64,000 nt of DNA from Halohasta litchfieldiae (GCF_002788215.1 NZ_CP024845.1:930001-994000), one strand, 5' to 3'. Shown: positions 7,574-16,485, counted from the stretch's first letter. Translations and numbers: made by a program. Notes: generated by a model not told the origin, from the sequence alone.

Positions 7574-9088
7574 TCACGACTGCCAAAACGAGCGTGTGAA
7601 CAACACGAGTACCGGGATGATCTCGATCCGACCGATCCACATGATGGCTACCATCGCGGCTTTGGTCGACATCGAAAACACGTCGTAAGTGCCGTAGGGA
7701 CCGGCCGCGCCGAAGGCGGGACCGATGTTGAGGAACGTCGACGCGGCCGCACCCAGCGCGTCAAACTCGCTGAAGCCAAGAGCGATGTCATAGAGACCGG
7801 TCCGTGCGCCATTGACCACGATCAGTACCGTCACGAAGAAGACGCCGACGACGGCGATCAGCGTGTAGGAGTAGATGTCTCGGATCGTGTCCTCGTCGAC
7901 TGTGGTCCCGCTGAGTCGGATCGGCCGGATCGCCTCGGGATGAATCACCGTAAACAGATCCCGACGGAACGCCTTGAACACCACCAGCCAGCGGAGCGAT
8001 TTGATCGAACAGGTCGTCGACCCCGCCATCCCGCCGAGGAACATACACATGAACAGCAGATGTTTGGCGAACGGCGACCAGAGATCGAAATTCGCGTTGG
8101 CGTAACCCGTTGTCGTAATGATCGAGACGACGTTGAACACCGACTGCCGAAACGTTTCGGGAAAGCCGGTCCCAGTCGGGTTTTCTTTGAGCAAGAGAAT
8201 CGAAACGATCAGCCCCGAAAAGACGAGGACAGTGCCGAGATAGAACCGGAACTCTTCGCTGTTGCGGAGTCGCTCTATGTTCCCTTTGAGAACGAAATAG
8301 ATGAGCACGAAGCTGGTCGACCCCAGAAACATCACGACGATGAGTACCCAGTGAACGATTGGGGCAAAGGCCTCGATGCTGAGTGGCTCCGTGGAGAACC
8401 CGGCCGTCGACACACTCGTGAAGGCGTGGGCGACCGCGTTGTACAGATGCATATTCGGTGCGAGGCCACCGAGATACAGCCCGTACAGAACTGCAATCGT
8501 CGCGACGGTGAAGCCGAGATACAGTTTGCCGATGAGGCGGGCCGTGTCTTCGATACGGGGGGTGAGCTTGTCGACGCTGTCGTACTGGGTTTCGGTCTCC
8601 ATCAGCCGTGCACCACCGACAGACAGCTGCGAGAGGATAGCTGTCGCAAGAATCAGGATTCCGAGCCCGCCGAGCCACTGCGTGAGCTGTCGCCACATCA
8701 TGATCGACCGACTGTGAATATCGAACTCCCGAAGGACAGTTGCGCCCGTTGTCGTGATCCCACTCATCGCCTCGAAGGCTGCGTTAATCGGATGGGCAAT
8801 CGTCCCACGTCCGGCAACGACAAACGGAATCGCACACAGGAGTCCGACAAACAGCCACGTCAGCGAGACCATCAGCAGTGCCTCCCGTGGACCAAGGCGG
8901 TCGTCGCCATCGAGCTGTTCAAGCAGCCAGCCGAACAGTACAGTCACACCCATCGTGACCAAAAACGGTGCAACTGGCTCGCTGTAGTAGAGCGCCACCA
9001 GCAGCGGAAAACACAGCGGGACAGCCAGCCATTTGACGATAGTACCAGTCAAATTGAGACTGTACCGCCACGAAACCCGAATGCTCAT
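7574..9088 (-). CDS. trkH: Trk-type potassium uptake protein TrkH
   Basis: TrkH is the membrane subunit of the Trk potassium system, essential for the salt-in strategy. The 504-residue protein is hydrophobic throughout and contains the four pore-loop repeats with their selectivity-filter glycines, visible as SGITTTGAT near residue 110, STAGFST near 230, TTTGYANAN near 320 and a final loop around the GPAFGAAGPYGTYD segment near 460. No trkA (NAD-binding regulator) gene is adjacent; instead a UspA-type gene follows after about 100 bases. The start MSIRVSWRYSLNL gives a short cytoplasmic tail before the first helix. Confidence 0.94.
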   Translation of the reverse strand: MSIRVSWRYSLNLTGTIVKWLAVPLCFPLLVALYYSEPVAPFLVTMGVTVLFGWLLEQLDGDDRLGPREALLMVSLTWLFVGLLCAIPFVVAGRGTIAHPINAAFEAMSGITTTGATVLREFDIHSRSIMMWRQLTQWLGGLGILILATAILSQLSVGGARLMETETQYDSVDKLTPRIEDTARLIGKLYLGFTVATIAVLYGLYLGGLAPNMHLYNAVAHAFTSVSTAGFSTEPLSIEAFAPIVHWVLIVVMFLGSTSFVLIYFVLKGNIERLRNSEEFRFYLGTVLVFSGLIVSILLLKENPTGTGFPETFRQSVFNVVSIITTTGYANANFDLWSPFAKHLLFMCMFLGGMAGSTTCSIKSLRWLVVFKAFRRDLFTVIHPEAIRPIRLSGTTVDEDTIRDIYSYTLIAVVGVFFVTVLIVVNGARTGLYDIALGFSEFDALGAAASTFLNIGPAFGAAGPYGTYDVFSMSTKAAMVAIMWIGRIEIIPVLVLFTRSFWQS

Positions 9089-9150
9089 TTAGGTATGTAT
9101 CTGTTACTGTCTGTGCTGCCAATTAAAGCCGACTATCACCGACGGCTAGG

Positions 9151-10449
9151 TTACTCCCAGTCGTCGTAGGTCGGCCGGGTGAGGTTGCCGGGGAAGTCGT
9201 CTATCGGTGCGGTCGTCTGGTCGCCGGTTGCCATCTCCTTGAGCGTGATCTCGCCGTTTTCGAGGTCGCGCTCGCCGACGATAACGACCGTCTCGGCGTT
9301 GATCGAGTCCGCATAGCTCATTTGTGCGCCGAAGCTCCGATCCGAGACGTCGCTTTCGACCACGTGGCCCAACTCGCGGAGTTCCCGGGCCACAGCGGCG
9401 GCGACTGCGCGGGTGTCGCCAACCGACAGCACGTAGTAATCGGTCGACGGAGCCTCCTCGGGCCAGACACCGGCCCGCTCACAGAGCAACTGCAGGGTGG
9501 CGTGGCCGGGGGCGACGCCGACTGCGGGGGTTGGCTGGCCACCGAAGCTCTCGATGAGGTCGTCGTAGCGGCCGCCGCCGAACACGGAGCGGGAGACCTC
9601 GCCCGTCGAGTCGAAACACTCGAAGACGACACCCGTGTAGTAGTCCAGCCCACGGGCAGTCTCAAGGGAGACCTCGCAGTACTCGCGTGCGCCGAAGTCC
9701 TCGGCCGCATCGAGGACGGCCTGCAAGTTCGAGACAGCGTCGGTAACCCGGTCGGTTTCGGCGAAGGCAACCAGATCGTCGAGGTCGTCAGTGCCGAGTA
9801 GATCGTCAAAGGTTTCGGCCTGATCGTACCGGAGCCCGGCCTCGTTTAACAGATCGTAATATTCGGCGTCCTCGATTTTGTCCGATTTGTCGACCGCCCG
9901 AATCGCGGCCTCGGTGTCGACGTCGGCGTCGAACGCCTCCAAGAGTCCGCCCAGAATATCGCGGTGAGAGACTCGGAACTCGAAGTCATCGCGGGTCAGT
10001 CCCAGATCTGTCAGGGCGTCGGCTGCAAAGGCGAGGATCTCGGCGTCTGCGGTGGGTTCACTGGAGCCGAAGATGTCGACGTTAGTCTGATAGAACTCCC
10101 GAAAGCGACCCTGTTGGACCTGCTCGTAGCGCCAAAAGGGTCGCGTCGAGCGCCATTTGATCGGCTTCGACAGCGCCTGACTTTTCGCGACGACCATCCG
10201 GGCGACCGTCGGCGTCAGTTCGGGCGTCAGCGTCACCTCGCGGCCACCTTGGTCGGTGAAGTTGTACAGCTGGTCGACGATCTCGTCGCCGGATTTGTCC
10301 GTGTACAGCTCGGTTGCCTCTAGGGTCGGGGTCCCGATTTCACGGAAGCCGTAGCGGGCTGCCGCATCCTCGACAGTGTCGATGACCTCCCGGCGGGCGG
10401 TCATCTCGTCGGGGTAAAAATCACGAAACCCTTTGAGTCGGTCGTACAT
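9151..10449 (-). CDS. hisS: Histidyl-tRNA synthetase
   Basis: Class II synthetase charging tRNA-His. Beginning at the ATG at 10449 (MYDRLKGFRDFYPDEM) the protein has 432 residues, the normal size; the frame is open upstream for another 129 codons but that part is unlike any HisRS and rich in out-of-frame residues. Class II motif 1 (GFREIGTPTLE), motif 2 (FRYEQVQQGRFREFYQ-like, here written as FWRYEQVQQGRFREFYQTN) and the histidine-specific block ARGLDYYTGVVFE are visible, followed by the C-terminal anticodon-binding domain. It is apparently transcribed alone, divergent from the hypothetical gene at 10672. Confidence 0.96.
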   Translation of the reverse strand: MYDRLKGFRDFYPDEMTARREVIDTVEDAAARYGFREIGTPTLEATELYTDKSGDEIVDQLYNFTDQGGREVTLTPELTPTVARMVVAKSQALSKPIKWRSTRPFWRYEQVQQGRFREFYQTNVDIFGSSEPTADAEILAFAADALTDLGLTRDDFEFRVSHRDILGGLLEAFDADVDTEAAIRAVDKSDKIEDAEYYDLLNEAGLRYDQAETFDDLLGTDDLDDLVAFAETDRVTDAVSNLQAVLDAAEDFGAREYCEVSLETARGLDYYTGVVFECFDSTGEVSRSVFGGGRYDDLIESFGGQPTPAVGVAPGHATLQLLCERAGVWPEEAPSTDYYVLSVGDTRAVAAAVARELRELGHVVESDVSDRSFGAQMSYADSINAETVVIVGERDLENGEITLKEMATGDQTTAPIDDFPGNLTRPTYDDWE

Positions 10450-10671
10450 GGGGATGGGTTTGCGGAGGCCGCGCTTGAAACCTGTCTTTTGTCGTTTGGC
10501 AGCCGTCCAGTCGACAGCACTACCACGGTTTGTGTCGGCGTAGGATGTCACTAGCAGAGAGTAGTGACTGCCAAACCGGGTGACAAGTGGCTGTATAACG
10601 ATATGCAATTCTGCAGATCTGAACAGTAGACAGCGGTCGGTCAGCCAGTCGACCGACCGTCCCCCCCATCT

Positions 10672-11103
10672 ATGACAGACCTCTCCGTTCGTACCTTCCT
10701 CCAGACGGAACTCCAGCGGCTCCGAGAGTGGCTCACAGAGACACCGGACTCCCTTGATGCTGTCGACACCATCGCCACAGTTGGCGATTATATCGAACCC
10801 TACAGCATCCCCAGTCGACTCCCTGACGGCTGGCACGTCGAGTGCGACATGGTCCAGTTTGGCGACGAATCGCTCGCGGAGGTCGTTCGGCTCACCGACA
10901 GCGGCGACGGCTACCGGATCACGCTTAAACCGGTCGACGTAGCGGCTCCGACCGACCGAATCGAGCTGTATACGCGTCGCTCACCGTTCGATAGCCGCCA
11001 ACATCGGACCACCGTTGGCTCGCTGACCGAGGCGATCACAGCCGCTGCGGAGATCGCAGCCACCCATCAGGAGAGAGGCCGAGAGTCAGCCGCCACTCGA
11101 TAG
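10672..11103 (+). CDS. Hypothetical protein, 143 residues
   Basis: I do not recognise this family. The protein is soluble, acidic and without Cys motifs or membrane segments. It starts with a helical stretch (VRTFLQTELQRLREWL), has a central part with alternating beta-like segments (GWHVECDMVQFG, GYRITLKPV) and ends in an alanine-rich helix (LTEAITAAAEIAATH). Codon use matches its neighbours, which favours a real gene. It is divergent from hisS across about 220 bases that hold both promoters, and an insertion sequence sits 12 bases after its stop codon without damaging it. Confidence 0.75.
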   Translation: MTDLSVRTFLQTELQRLREWLTETPDSLDAVDTIATVGDYIEPYSIPSRLPDGWHVECDMVQFGDESLAEVVRLTDSGDGYRITLKPVDVAAPTDRIELYTRRSPFDSRQHRTTVGSLTEAITAAAEIAATHQERGRESAATR

Positions 11104-11115
11104 AAAGACCGTCGA

Positions 11116-12184
11116 GAGGGTGTCATAGAAAGCGTCACACACGAAGACGCAGGATGTTGGAACTGTGTCTACGAGCGCCAGCATCCTGCAAGAGGAGACT
11201 TCTATCGACGAGTTCTTCAATGTAATGGCGACCGAGACGCTCGCGTTGTTCGAGCATCTTGAGTTCGACTTTCTCGAAGAATTCGATGTGTTCGCCCCCG
11301 CTCGCCGGGGGCGAACACGAGATCATCACCCACCAGCACTCTTCCGAGCGTTCCTGCACTGCTACTACAAGAACGTCTACGGCATCCGTCCAGTCACGCG
11401 AGAACTCCAGAACACGGTCGTCTGGCTCAGCTGTGGCTTCGATCGACCGCCGTCGAGAGACGCGGTCGATCGCTTCCTCACCGACCTCGAACACGTCGTC
11501 GACGAGGTCTTCGACCGCCTCGTCGAGCAGGCCGCCTGCCGCGGCCTGCTCGACTTGACCTACTCCATCGATTCCACCGACGTGAGGACGATGCCCGCCG
11601 ACCAAGACGCGTCGAAAGGCTACGATCCAACCGCCGAAGAGTACTACCACGGCTACGGCTGTACGATCGTCTCGACCGGGCAAAAGATCCCGATTGCCGC
11701 GGAGTTCACCGAGAGCAAGCAAGCGCCAGAGGAGACGGCGATGCGCGTCACGTGTGACGCGCTCGCCGTCGAGAAACCGATCTGGATGCTTGGAGACAGC
11801 GCCTACGACACGCTCGGCTGGCACGACCACCTGCTGGCCGCAGGGGTCGTGCCAGTCGCTCCGTACAACGCACGAAACACCGACGATCCGAAAGACATCG
11901 AGTACAGGGTCGAAGCCCGCATCGACGAACACAGCGAGGACGTTCAGCTGAAGCAATCGACGCTAGACGAGACGTACAACCGCCGGAGTGGAGTCGAACG
12001 AACCAACGACGCCGTCAAGGACTGCGGCCTCGGGCACGTTCGCGCCCGAGGCCGCGTCCACGCACGAGCACAAGTGTTCCTCGCGCTGTGCCTTCGTCTC
12101 GTTATTGCGATCACCAACGACGAACGCGGAGACAATCCAGGAAGCACCGTCATCACGCTATGAGAACTATTCTATGACACCCTC
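11116..12184 (+). mobile_element. ISH11-like insertion sequence, copy 1 (1,069 bp)
   Basis: The element is bounded by perfect 15-bp terminal inverted repeats, gagggtgtcatagaa at 11116-11130 and its complement at 12170-12184. It is flanked on both sides by the 10-base direct repeat agaccgtcga (11106-11115 and 12185-12194). Length, repeat length and a single transposase of about 330 residues match the haloarchaeal ISH11 type (IS5 superfamily), whose target duplication is normally 7 bases. The second copy in this window does show 7, so the 10 bases here may be a 7-base duplication extended by chance or a variable cut. It lies between genes and breaks none. Confidence 0.92.
11165..12163 (+). CDS. 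IS5-superfamily (ISH11-like) transposase, copy 1
   Basis: A 332-residue DDE transposase that cuts and joins the ends of its own element. The first catalytic Asp is in YSIDSTDV near residue 140, the second in GDSAYDT near 220, and the Glu in YNRRSGVERTNDAVK near 275, which matches the Y-2x-R-3x-E-6x-K signature exactly. The start could be GTG at 11165 or the in-frame ATG at 11225 (MATETLALFEH). The reading frame is intact, and the protein is identical to the copy at 47828-48826, so both are probably recent and active. Confidence 0.94.
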   Translation: MSTSASILQEETSIDEFFNVMATETLALFEHLEFDFLEEFDVFAPARRGRTRDHHPPALFRAFLHCYYKNVYGIRPVTRELQNTVVWLSCGFDRPPSRDAVDRFLTDLEHVVDEVFDRLVEQAACRGLLDLTYSIDSTDVRTMPADQDASKGYDPTAEEYYHGYGCTIVSTGQKIPIAAEFTESKQAPEETAMRVTCDALAVEKPIWMLGDSAYDTLGWHDHLLAAGVVPVAPYNARNTDDPKDIEYRVEARIDEHSEDVQLKQSTLDETYNRRSGVERTNDAVKDCGLGHVRARGRVHARAQVFLALCLRLVIAITNDERGDNPGSTVITL

Positions 12185-12219
12185 AGACCGTCGACAGAAC
12201 ACAGGGAATAAACTACTAG

Positions 12220-13098
12220 TTAAATCGCAATCAGCGTCACACCGATAACGGCGAGCACTGCGGCCACGACTCGCATACCGAAATACTGCTCCTTGAGGAG
12301 TACACCACCGAGAATAACCGCAACGATTGCTTGGGCGTTGATGATTGGAGAAGCAATACTCGCCGGAACGAGCGAGAACGCCAGTGTCGTAATATACTCA
12401 CCGACGGCGACAAAGCCTCCAGCGACGACGAACTGTGGGAGATCCGAGCGGATAGTCGATGGAGGAGACCGGAGAACCGAGGGAAGCAGGACGACGATCA
12501 CGCCGCCGAACAACAGTGGTACCCACAGTGTCGTCGGAATCGCAAGCTCCTGGAGTCCAACCCGTTTACCGACATCGCTCACCGCAAAAAACACGGCACT
12601 CAGTAGCGCGAGCTGTGCAGCCCGCGAACTGGCCGCCCGCCGGAGCGGTTCGAGCAGCGATCCCCCCTGAAAATTGGCGACGTAGACGGCTACCGTAGCG
12701 ATGAACACGCCAATGATTTGCAGCGGTGTTAGAAACTGCCCAAGGAAAAGTACCTCAATTGGGAGGACGAAGACAGGGACGACCTTGTTGATCGGCGCAA
12801 CGTACGATACATCACCAATCGCTAGCGCCCGCAGAAAAGCGACGTTCGCCCCAGCAATCGTGACGACTGTCAGTGCGAGCACGCCCACGTCGTCTGCGCC
12901 GAAGCCAACAAGTGCGTCTGCTGCGTCACCGAAGCCGAACGAGACGCCGAGAATTGGTAGATACCAGCCCAGTGCGAACGCATTTACTAAAACCGTCAGC
13001 GTCGAGGCCGTATACCCCCGAAACGCCCGTTTGAGATAGAAGAGATACAGGCCCCAGACGACTGCAGCAACGACTGCATAGCCGATACCCCGTTCCAT
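12220..13098 (-). CDS. EamA-family (DMT superfamily) transporter
   Basis: A 292-residue inner-membrane protein with about ten hydrophobic segments arranged as two similar halves, the mark of EamA/RhaT-type drug/metabolite transporters. The first half ends with the segment containing LTPLQIIGVFIATVAVYVANF and the second with GMRVVAAVLAVIGVTLIAI, the corresponding last helix. The substrate is unknown. The gene is flanked by the insertion sequence downstream and has an A/T-rich promoter with a near-perfect palindrome over the TATA position, so expression may be controlled by a local repressor encoded elsewhere. Confidence 0.88.
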   Translation of the reverse strand: MERGIGYAVVAAVVWGLYLFYLKRAFRGYTASTLTVLVNAFALGWYLPILGVSFGFGDAADALVGFGADDVGVLALTVVTIAGANVAFLRALAIGDVSYVAPINKVVPVFVLPIEVLFLGQFLTPLQIIGVFIATVAVYVANFQGGSLLEPLRRAASSRAAQLALLSAVFFAVSDVGKRVGLQELAIPTTLWVPLLFGGVIVVLLPSVLRSPPSTIRSDLPQFVVAGGFVAVGEYITTLAFSLVPASIASPIINAQAIVAVILGGVLLKEQYFGMRVVAAVLAVIGVTLIAI

Positions 13099-13104
13099 TA
13101 TAAA

Positions 13105-13131
13105 AATTAATTACTACAGTAGTTATTAATT
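13105..13131 (-). promoter_or_regulatory. Operator-like palindrome on the EamA promoter
   Basis: A 27-base palindrome with arms aattaattactac (13105-13117) and gtagttattaatt (13119-13131), one base apart and nearly perfectly complementary (mismatch at one pair of positions). It lies 7-33 bases before the EamA start codon, where the TATA box and transcription start are expected. A symmetric site of this size on the promoter suggests a dimeric repressor. Confidence 0.45.
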
Positions 13132-13247
13132 ATTCGATTAAATAGGCAAACAATTAGATAGCTGTCACACGGGGTTGGAGCACGAATCGACCGTTAATCT
13201 GTCTCTACCACTATATTACAGTCCAACTACCGCGTTACTGCGTAGTG

Positions 13248-13844
13248 CTACGGATCACGTCGACCGTGGACATAGGTCTGCTCGTGGGCAGGAAACACCT
13301 CGGCGACTGCCTCAATACCGTGGCGGTCAGTCAACAGCGTTCGGAGTTCGTCCTCGTAGTCGGCCTTTTCGACCTCCTCGCTTGGTCCGACCTCGACCTC
13401 GAAGATGGCCTCGACGAGCTGGTCGACCGCGTGGCGACCGAACCCCGAGAGGGGCGCAATGTAGTCGACGTCATACCGATCCTCGATGCTCTGGGCAGTG
13501 GCCCGCGAAACGTTCGGCACACGGTCATCTCGTCGGGTGCCGTCGGCGATGGCCGCCACATCGAGTGCGGCAACGGTTTCGAGCGCGTGATCGTGGACCT
13601 GTTGAATCCCGTTTCGGGGATAGCCGTCCTCGGCCATTCGGTCGACGGCCTCCTTGGCGATCGTCGGATCGAGGTCGACGGTCTCGAACGGGAAACCGAG
13701 GGCCTCGGCGGCGCTCCGGGCGTGTTGCCAGTCGTCGGTGAGCCCGAAGGTGGCGGTCACAAGCGTGAGGTCGTAAAACTCATCGAGAACAAGCGCGGCA
13801 AGCGAGGAGTCTTTGCCGCCACTGTACAGCAACGCGAGCTCCAT
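13248..13844 (-). CDS. PP-loop (N-type) ATP pyrophosphatase family protein
   Basis: The N-terminal SGGKDS motif at residues 9-14 is the pyrophosphate loop of N-type ATP pyrophosphatases, enzymes that adenylate a carbonyl or carboxyl group before an amine or sulphur attacks it. A second conserved block, ADGTRRDDRVPN near residues 99-110, follows. At 198 residues it is a bare catalytic domain without the THUMP, ferredoxin or anticodon-binding parts of the tRNA-thiolation relatives. It follows the PDCD5 and S19e genes on the same strand with 4 bases to PDCD5, an order I know from other haloarchaea, which points to RNA or ribosome modification. The substrate is unknown. Confidence 0.82.
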   Translation of the reverse strand: MELALLYSGGKDSSLAALVLDEFYDLTLVTATFGLTDDWQHARSAAEALGFPFETVDLDPTIAKEAVDRMAEDGYPRNGIQQVHDHALETVAALDVAAIADGTRRDDRVPNVSRATAQSIEDRYDVDYIAPLSGFGRHAVDQLVEAIFEVEVGPSEEVEKADYEDELRTLLTDRHGIEAVAEVFPAHEQTYVHGRRDP

Positions 13845-13848
13845 TGGG

Positions 13849-14205
13849 TTATCGCCGCTGAATATCGAAGGATTTCGATTCGGGCTGGAGCTCCTTGAGG
13901 AGGGCCTTCATCTGGTCTTCATCGATTCGGTCCTGAATCCGGCCGCTCTGGGCTAAGGCGACGATCTGCTGTTCGACCTTCTCAGCGAACTGTGGTTTCG
14001 ACATCTGGACGGCGTTGAGTCGCTGGCGGGCCCCATCAGTGAGATGCTGTTTCAACATCGCCTCCTTCTGGGCTTCGGCCTGCTGTTGGGCGGCCTCTTG
14101 GGCCTCCTGGTCCTGTGGCGATCCGCCCTGCTTGCGCTGTTCGAGCTCTTTGCGCTTCTGTTCGCGTAGCTCTTCGAGCCGGTCGTCGTCAGGGCTGTTG
14201 CTCAT
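13849..14205 (-). CDS. PDCD5 family DNA-binding protein
   Basis: Archaeal homologue of human programmed cell death protein 5, a small helical nucleic-acid-binding protein. The chosen ATG at 14205 gives [20 protein letters not shown] and 118 residues, the usual size; the frame is open 41 codons further upstream but that part is a shadow. A charged, glutamine-rich helical N-terminus is followed by the conserved domain with [20 protein letters not shown] and the ending that contains the conserved ALLKELQP. It sits between S19e and the PP-loop ATPase, an arrangement that suggests a role at the ribosome. Confidence 0.92.
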   Translation of the reverse strand: MSNSPDDDRLEELREQKRKELEQRKQGGSPQDQEAQEAAQQQAEAQKEAMLKQHLTDGARQRLNAVQMSKPQFAEKVEQQIVALAQSGRIQDRIDEDQMKALLKELQPESKSFDIQRR

Positions 14206-14266
14206 ACCTACGTGTTTCCGTGCAGTCCCAAAAACGGTTTCGGAGCGGTCGACAGTCGAAGAAGAT

Positions 14267-14722
14267 CTACGCGTAGCGTTCGAGTTCCGGCCGGTCGAGG
14301 GATTCGAAGACGTCCTGTGCGACCTCATCGAGGAACGAATCGCCCTCGGCGGTGGTCCGTCGACCCTCGCCCTGTGCGGTCTGGAGCAGGTCCTCGTCTT
14401 CGAGCTGGATCAGAACCTCGCGGATGATCTTTTTCGAACCCGAGACGTGGTTGGCCGGCGCAACCGAATACCGGTTGGAGCCGTCCTTGGTACCGCCGTA
14501 CTCAGTAGCGAGTCGCTCGACACCGATTGGACCGTTCATCGCGACCTTCCGGAGGAGGCTGGCACCGCGTGTCTCCCAGAAGTCTTCCTGCTGTGGTGGC
14601 AGTTCGCGGTCTTGGCCGGTTTTCGTAAACTCGACCCAGTCAGGCGCTTCGAGGCGGTCGGCGAGCCGGTCGGCGAGTTCGTCGATGAACTCCTCGGCCG
14701 GGACGTCGTAGAGAGTTACCAT
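14267..14722 (-). CDS. rps19e: 30S ribosomal protein S19e
   Basis: Small-subunit protein found only in archaea and eukaryotes. The 151-residue sequence shows the family's N-terminus ([19 protein letters not shown]), the conserved WVEFTKTG at about 36-43 and the winged-helix core [20 protein letters not shown]. The stop codon is 61 bases before the PDCD5 start, so the two may share a transcript. Confidence 0.96.
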   Translation of the reverse strand: MVTLYDVPAEEFIDELADRLADRLEAPDWVEFTKTGQDRELPPQQEDFWETRGASLLRKVAMNGPIGVERLATEYGGTKDGSNRYSVAPANHVSGSKKIIREVLIQLEDEDLLQTAQGEGRRTTAEGDSFLDEVAQDVFESLDRPELERYA

Positions 14723-14803
14723 GAGAGCGTATTCCGGATTGCCGCGTTTAAAGCCATCGTATTGCCGACGGACGGCGTATGCGGATCGGTAGCGTCCGAA
14801 GGG

Positions 14804-15844
14804 CTACGAGTCACGCTGTCGACGCTGTCTGACTGCGGACTCCGCAAAAACGATGCCGCCGGTCGCGGTCGGCAGCCAAAACGCCACCCCACGGAACAAC
14901 ACGACGCCAGCGACCACCGACGCCGCCGGAAGCGTCGACAGCGGTGTCGCGACGAGCAACCCGACTAACAGCCCCTCGATCCCACCCGCACCGCCCGGCA
15001 AGGGTAGGGCCGCCGCCACGGATCCAATCGGGACCACGACGAGCGCAGCCGCGAACGAGATCGGCGCGCCGATAGCTTCGAACGCGGCCCAGAGCGCAGC
15101 GATCTGACACAGCCACCCAACTGCGGAGTAGCCGAAGACAACAGTCAGTGTCCGTCGACTCCCGGCAATCAGTTCGAGATCAGCAACAAACCCCTCAATG
15201 CGGGCGGTCAATTTGGCCCGACTCGGCGGCGTTAATCGTGGCATAACGCTCCCAATCGGGCGAGCAATATGGGAGAGACCGGCAGCGAGACGAGCCGCAA
15301 GCCCGCTCCGTCGACGCCAGCCCGCCACACCGAGCAATGAGCCGACGACGGTGGCCACCACAGCAGCCACGGCAACAATAGTAAGCTGGTGGCTAAGCGA
15401 GCTGTCAACCGCGATCCAGCCGAGGCCCACCAGTCCAAACCCAACAGATGGAAAGACGTTGACCGTGTCGACGGTCGCCATCGCCGCGATTCCTCGCTCG
15501 TAAGGGGCTGAAGTTCGGTCGACGATTAACAGTCCCGTCAGCGGCTCCCCACCGGCGTGACCGAACGGCGTGACGTTGTTAGCAAACCCCGCGCCTGCTG
15601 ACAGTAAGATACCAGTTACCGACGAGGTTGGGGTGTCCAACGCTCTGAGAACGTCTCGAATACCGAACCCCCATGCGGCAACCCAGCCACAGATCAGCAG
15701 TCCAACGAGCCCAACACCGCGGTTGTCGGCCTGCCGAAGGATCGCCACGACCTCGTCGACGCCAACGAGCCAGCCCAGAACAGCCAACACGACCCCCGCA
15801 AGGAGGAATCCGAGTGCTGTCGTTCGGAGCTGGCGGCTATCCAT
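14804..15844 (-). CDS. Flippase-like domain membrane protein (UPF0104/LPG synthase TM type)
   Basis: A 346-residue integral membrane protein of the lysylphosphatidylglycerol-synthase transmembrane family. Start chosen at the ATG at 15844 (MDSRQLRTTALGFLLAG), which begins right before the first helix; the open frame further upstream is not membrane-like. Family hallmarks are the GFANNVTPFGHAGGEP segment near residue 85 and the glycine-rich PLPGGAGGIEGL near 290. Family members are thought to move or modify lipids or lipid-linked sugars. The substrate here is unknown. It follows rps19e in the opposite functional context, probably as a separate transcript. Confidence 0.88.
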   Translation of the reverse strand: MDSRQLRTTALGFLLAGVVLAVLGWLVGVDEVVAILRQADNRGVGLVGLLICGWVAAWGFGIRDVLRALDTPTSSVTGILLSAGAGFANNVTPFGHAGGEPLTGLLIVDRTSAPYERGIAAMATVDTVNVFPSVGFGLVGLGWIAVDSSLSHQLTIVAVAAVVATVVGSLLGVAGWRRRSGLAARLAAGLSHIARPIGSVMPRLTPPSRAKLTARIEGFVADLELIAGSRRTLTVVFGYSAVGWLCQIAALWAAFEAIGAPISFAAALVVVPIGSVAAALPLPGGAGGIEGLLVGLLVATPLSTLPAASVVAGVVLFRGVAFWLPTATGGIVFAESAVRQRRQRDS

Positions 15845-16068
15845 AGCGGGAGCATGAATTGAATCCAAAAGAACACACCGATCAGCTCTCGACGACACTT
15901 GCGGTCCAGAGAGTCCGCCAGTAATCAAGGATTATCCAGCGTCATCGAACCAACTCTGTCGGTATGAGGGTCTTAACTATACGTTTGATCTTGCCTGCGC
16001 GTGTCGACTGTCGATCACAATGGGTACGATGTTCCTAACGAAAACCGTCGACTGTGTAGGGCCACATC

Positions 16069-16452
16069 ATGGCTCCTGCTATCGTTCATTTCACTGCTGG
16101 GTTCGTGACTGTGCTCATGATCCTCTGGCTACTACCGATCACCCGCTATCGTCTCACAGGCGCGTTTCTGGGTGGGGTCTGGGCGCTCCTCCCGGATATG
16201 CGTAAAATCGTCGACGGAGATCTGGCAGCAAATCTCGAGGCGCTTCATGATAGCGGAGTCGCCGACCTGTTCTTTTTTCATCATATGCTTGATCAGCCGT
16301 TTGTTCGAGAGAACTTTATCGTATTCGTGTTCCTCTCGCTTGCGGCACTCGGTGTTTCGTTCCTGCTGTACGACTGGCGGTTCGGCCAACGTACACCCCC
16401 CGTGCGGCTGTTTGGCTCATCGACCGACCCGTCGCGGACGAAATCCGAGTAA
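16069..16452 (+). CDS. Small membrane protein of unknown function
   Basis: A 127-residue protein with a hydrophobic N-terminal hairpin (residues about 4-24 and 30-44), a polar middle with the paired histidines of FFFHHMLDQP near residue 70, and a third hydrophobic segment NFIVFVFLSLAALGVSFLL. The pattern GAFLGGVWALLPDMRK resembles the short motif of YdjM/LexA-induced metal-dependent membrane hydrolases, where an Asp lies at a membrane end, but the rest is too short to claim that. The gene is divergent from the flippase-like gene; the 224 bases between hold the two promoters. Confidence 0.65.
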   Translation: MAPAIVHFTAGFVTVLMILWLLPITRYRLTGAFLGGVWALLPDMRKIVDGDLAANLEALHDSGVADLFFFHHMLDQPFVRENFIVFVFLSLAALGVSFLLYDWRFGQRTPPVRLFGSSTDPSRTKSE

Positions 16453-16485
16453 CTCCCGTCGGATCAGTCGACAGTATGCGTTGTG

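Noticed and set aside
10450-10836. 129-codon N-terminal extension of hisS
   Set aside because: The extension has no similarity to HisRS and overlaps the divergent gene; the ATG at 10449 gives the standard N-terminus and length.
11135-11956. 273-codon antisense frame in the insertion sequence, repeated at 48035-48856
   Set aside because: Present in both copies only because the element is identical; it has no domain and mirrors the transposase frame.
13175-13741. 188-codon plus-strand frame opposite the PP-loop gene
   Set aside because: It is arginine-rich, unlike the acidic proteome, and antisense to a gene with a clear SGGKDS motif.
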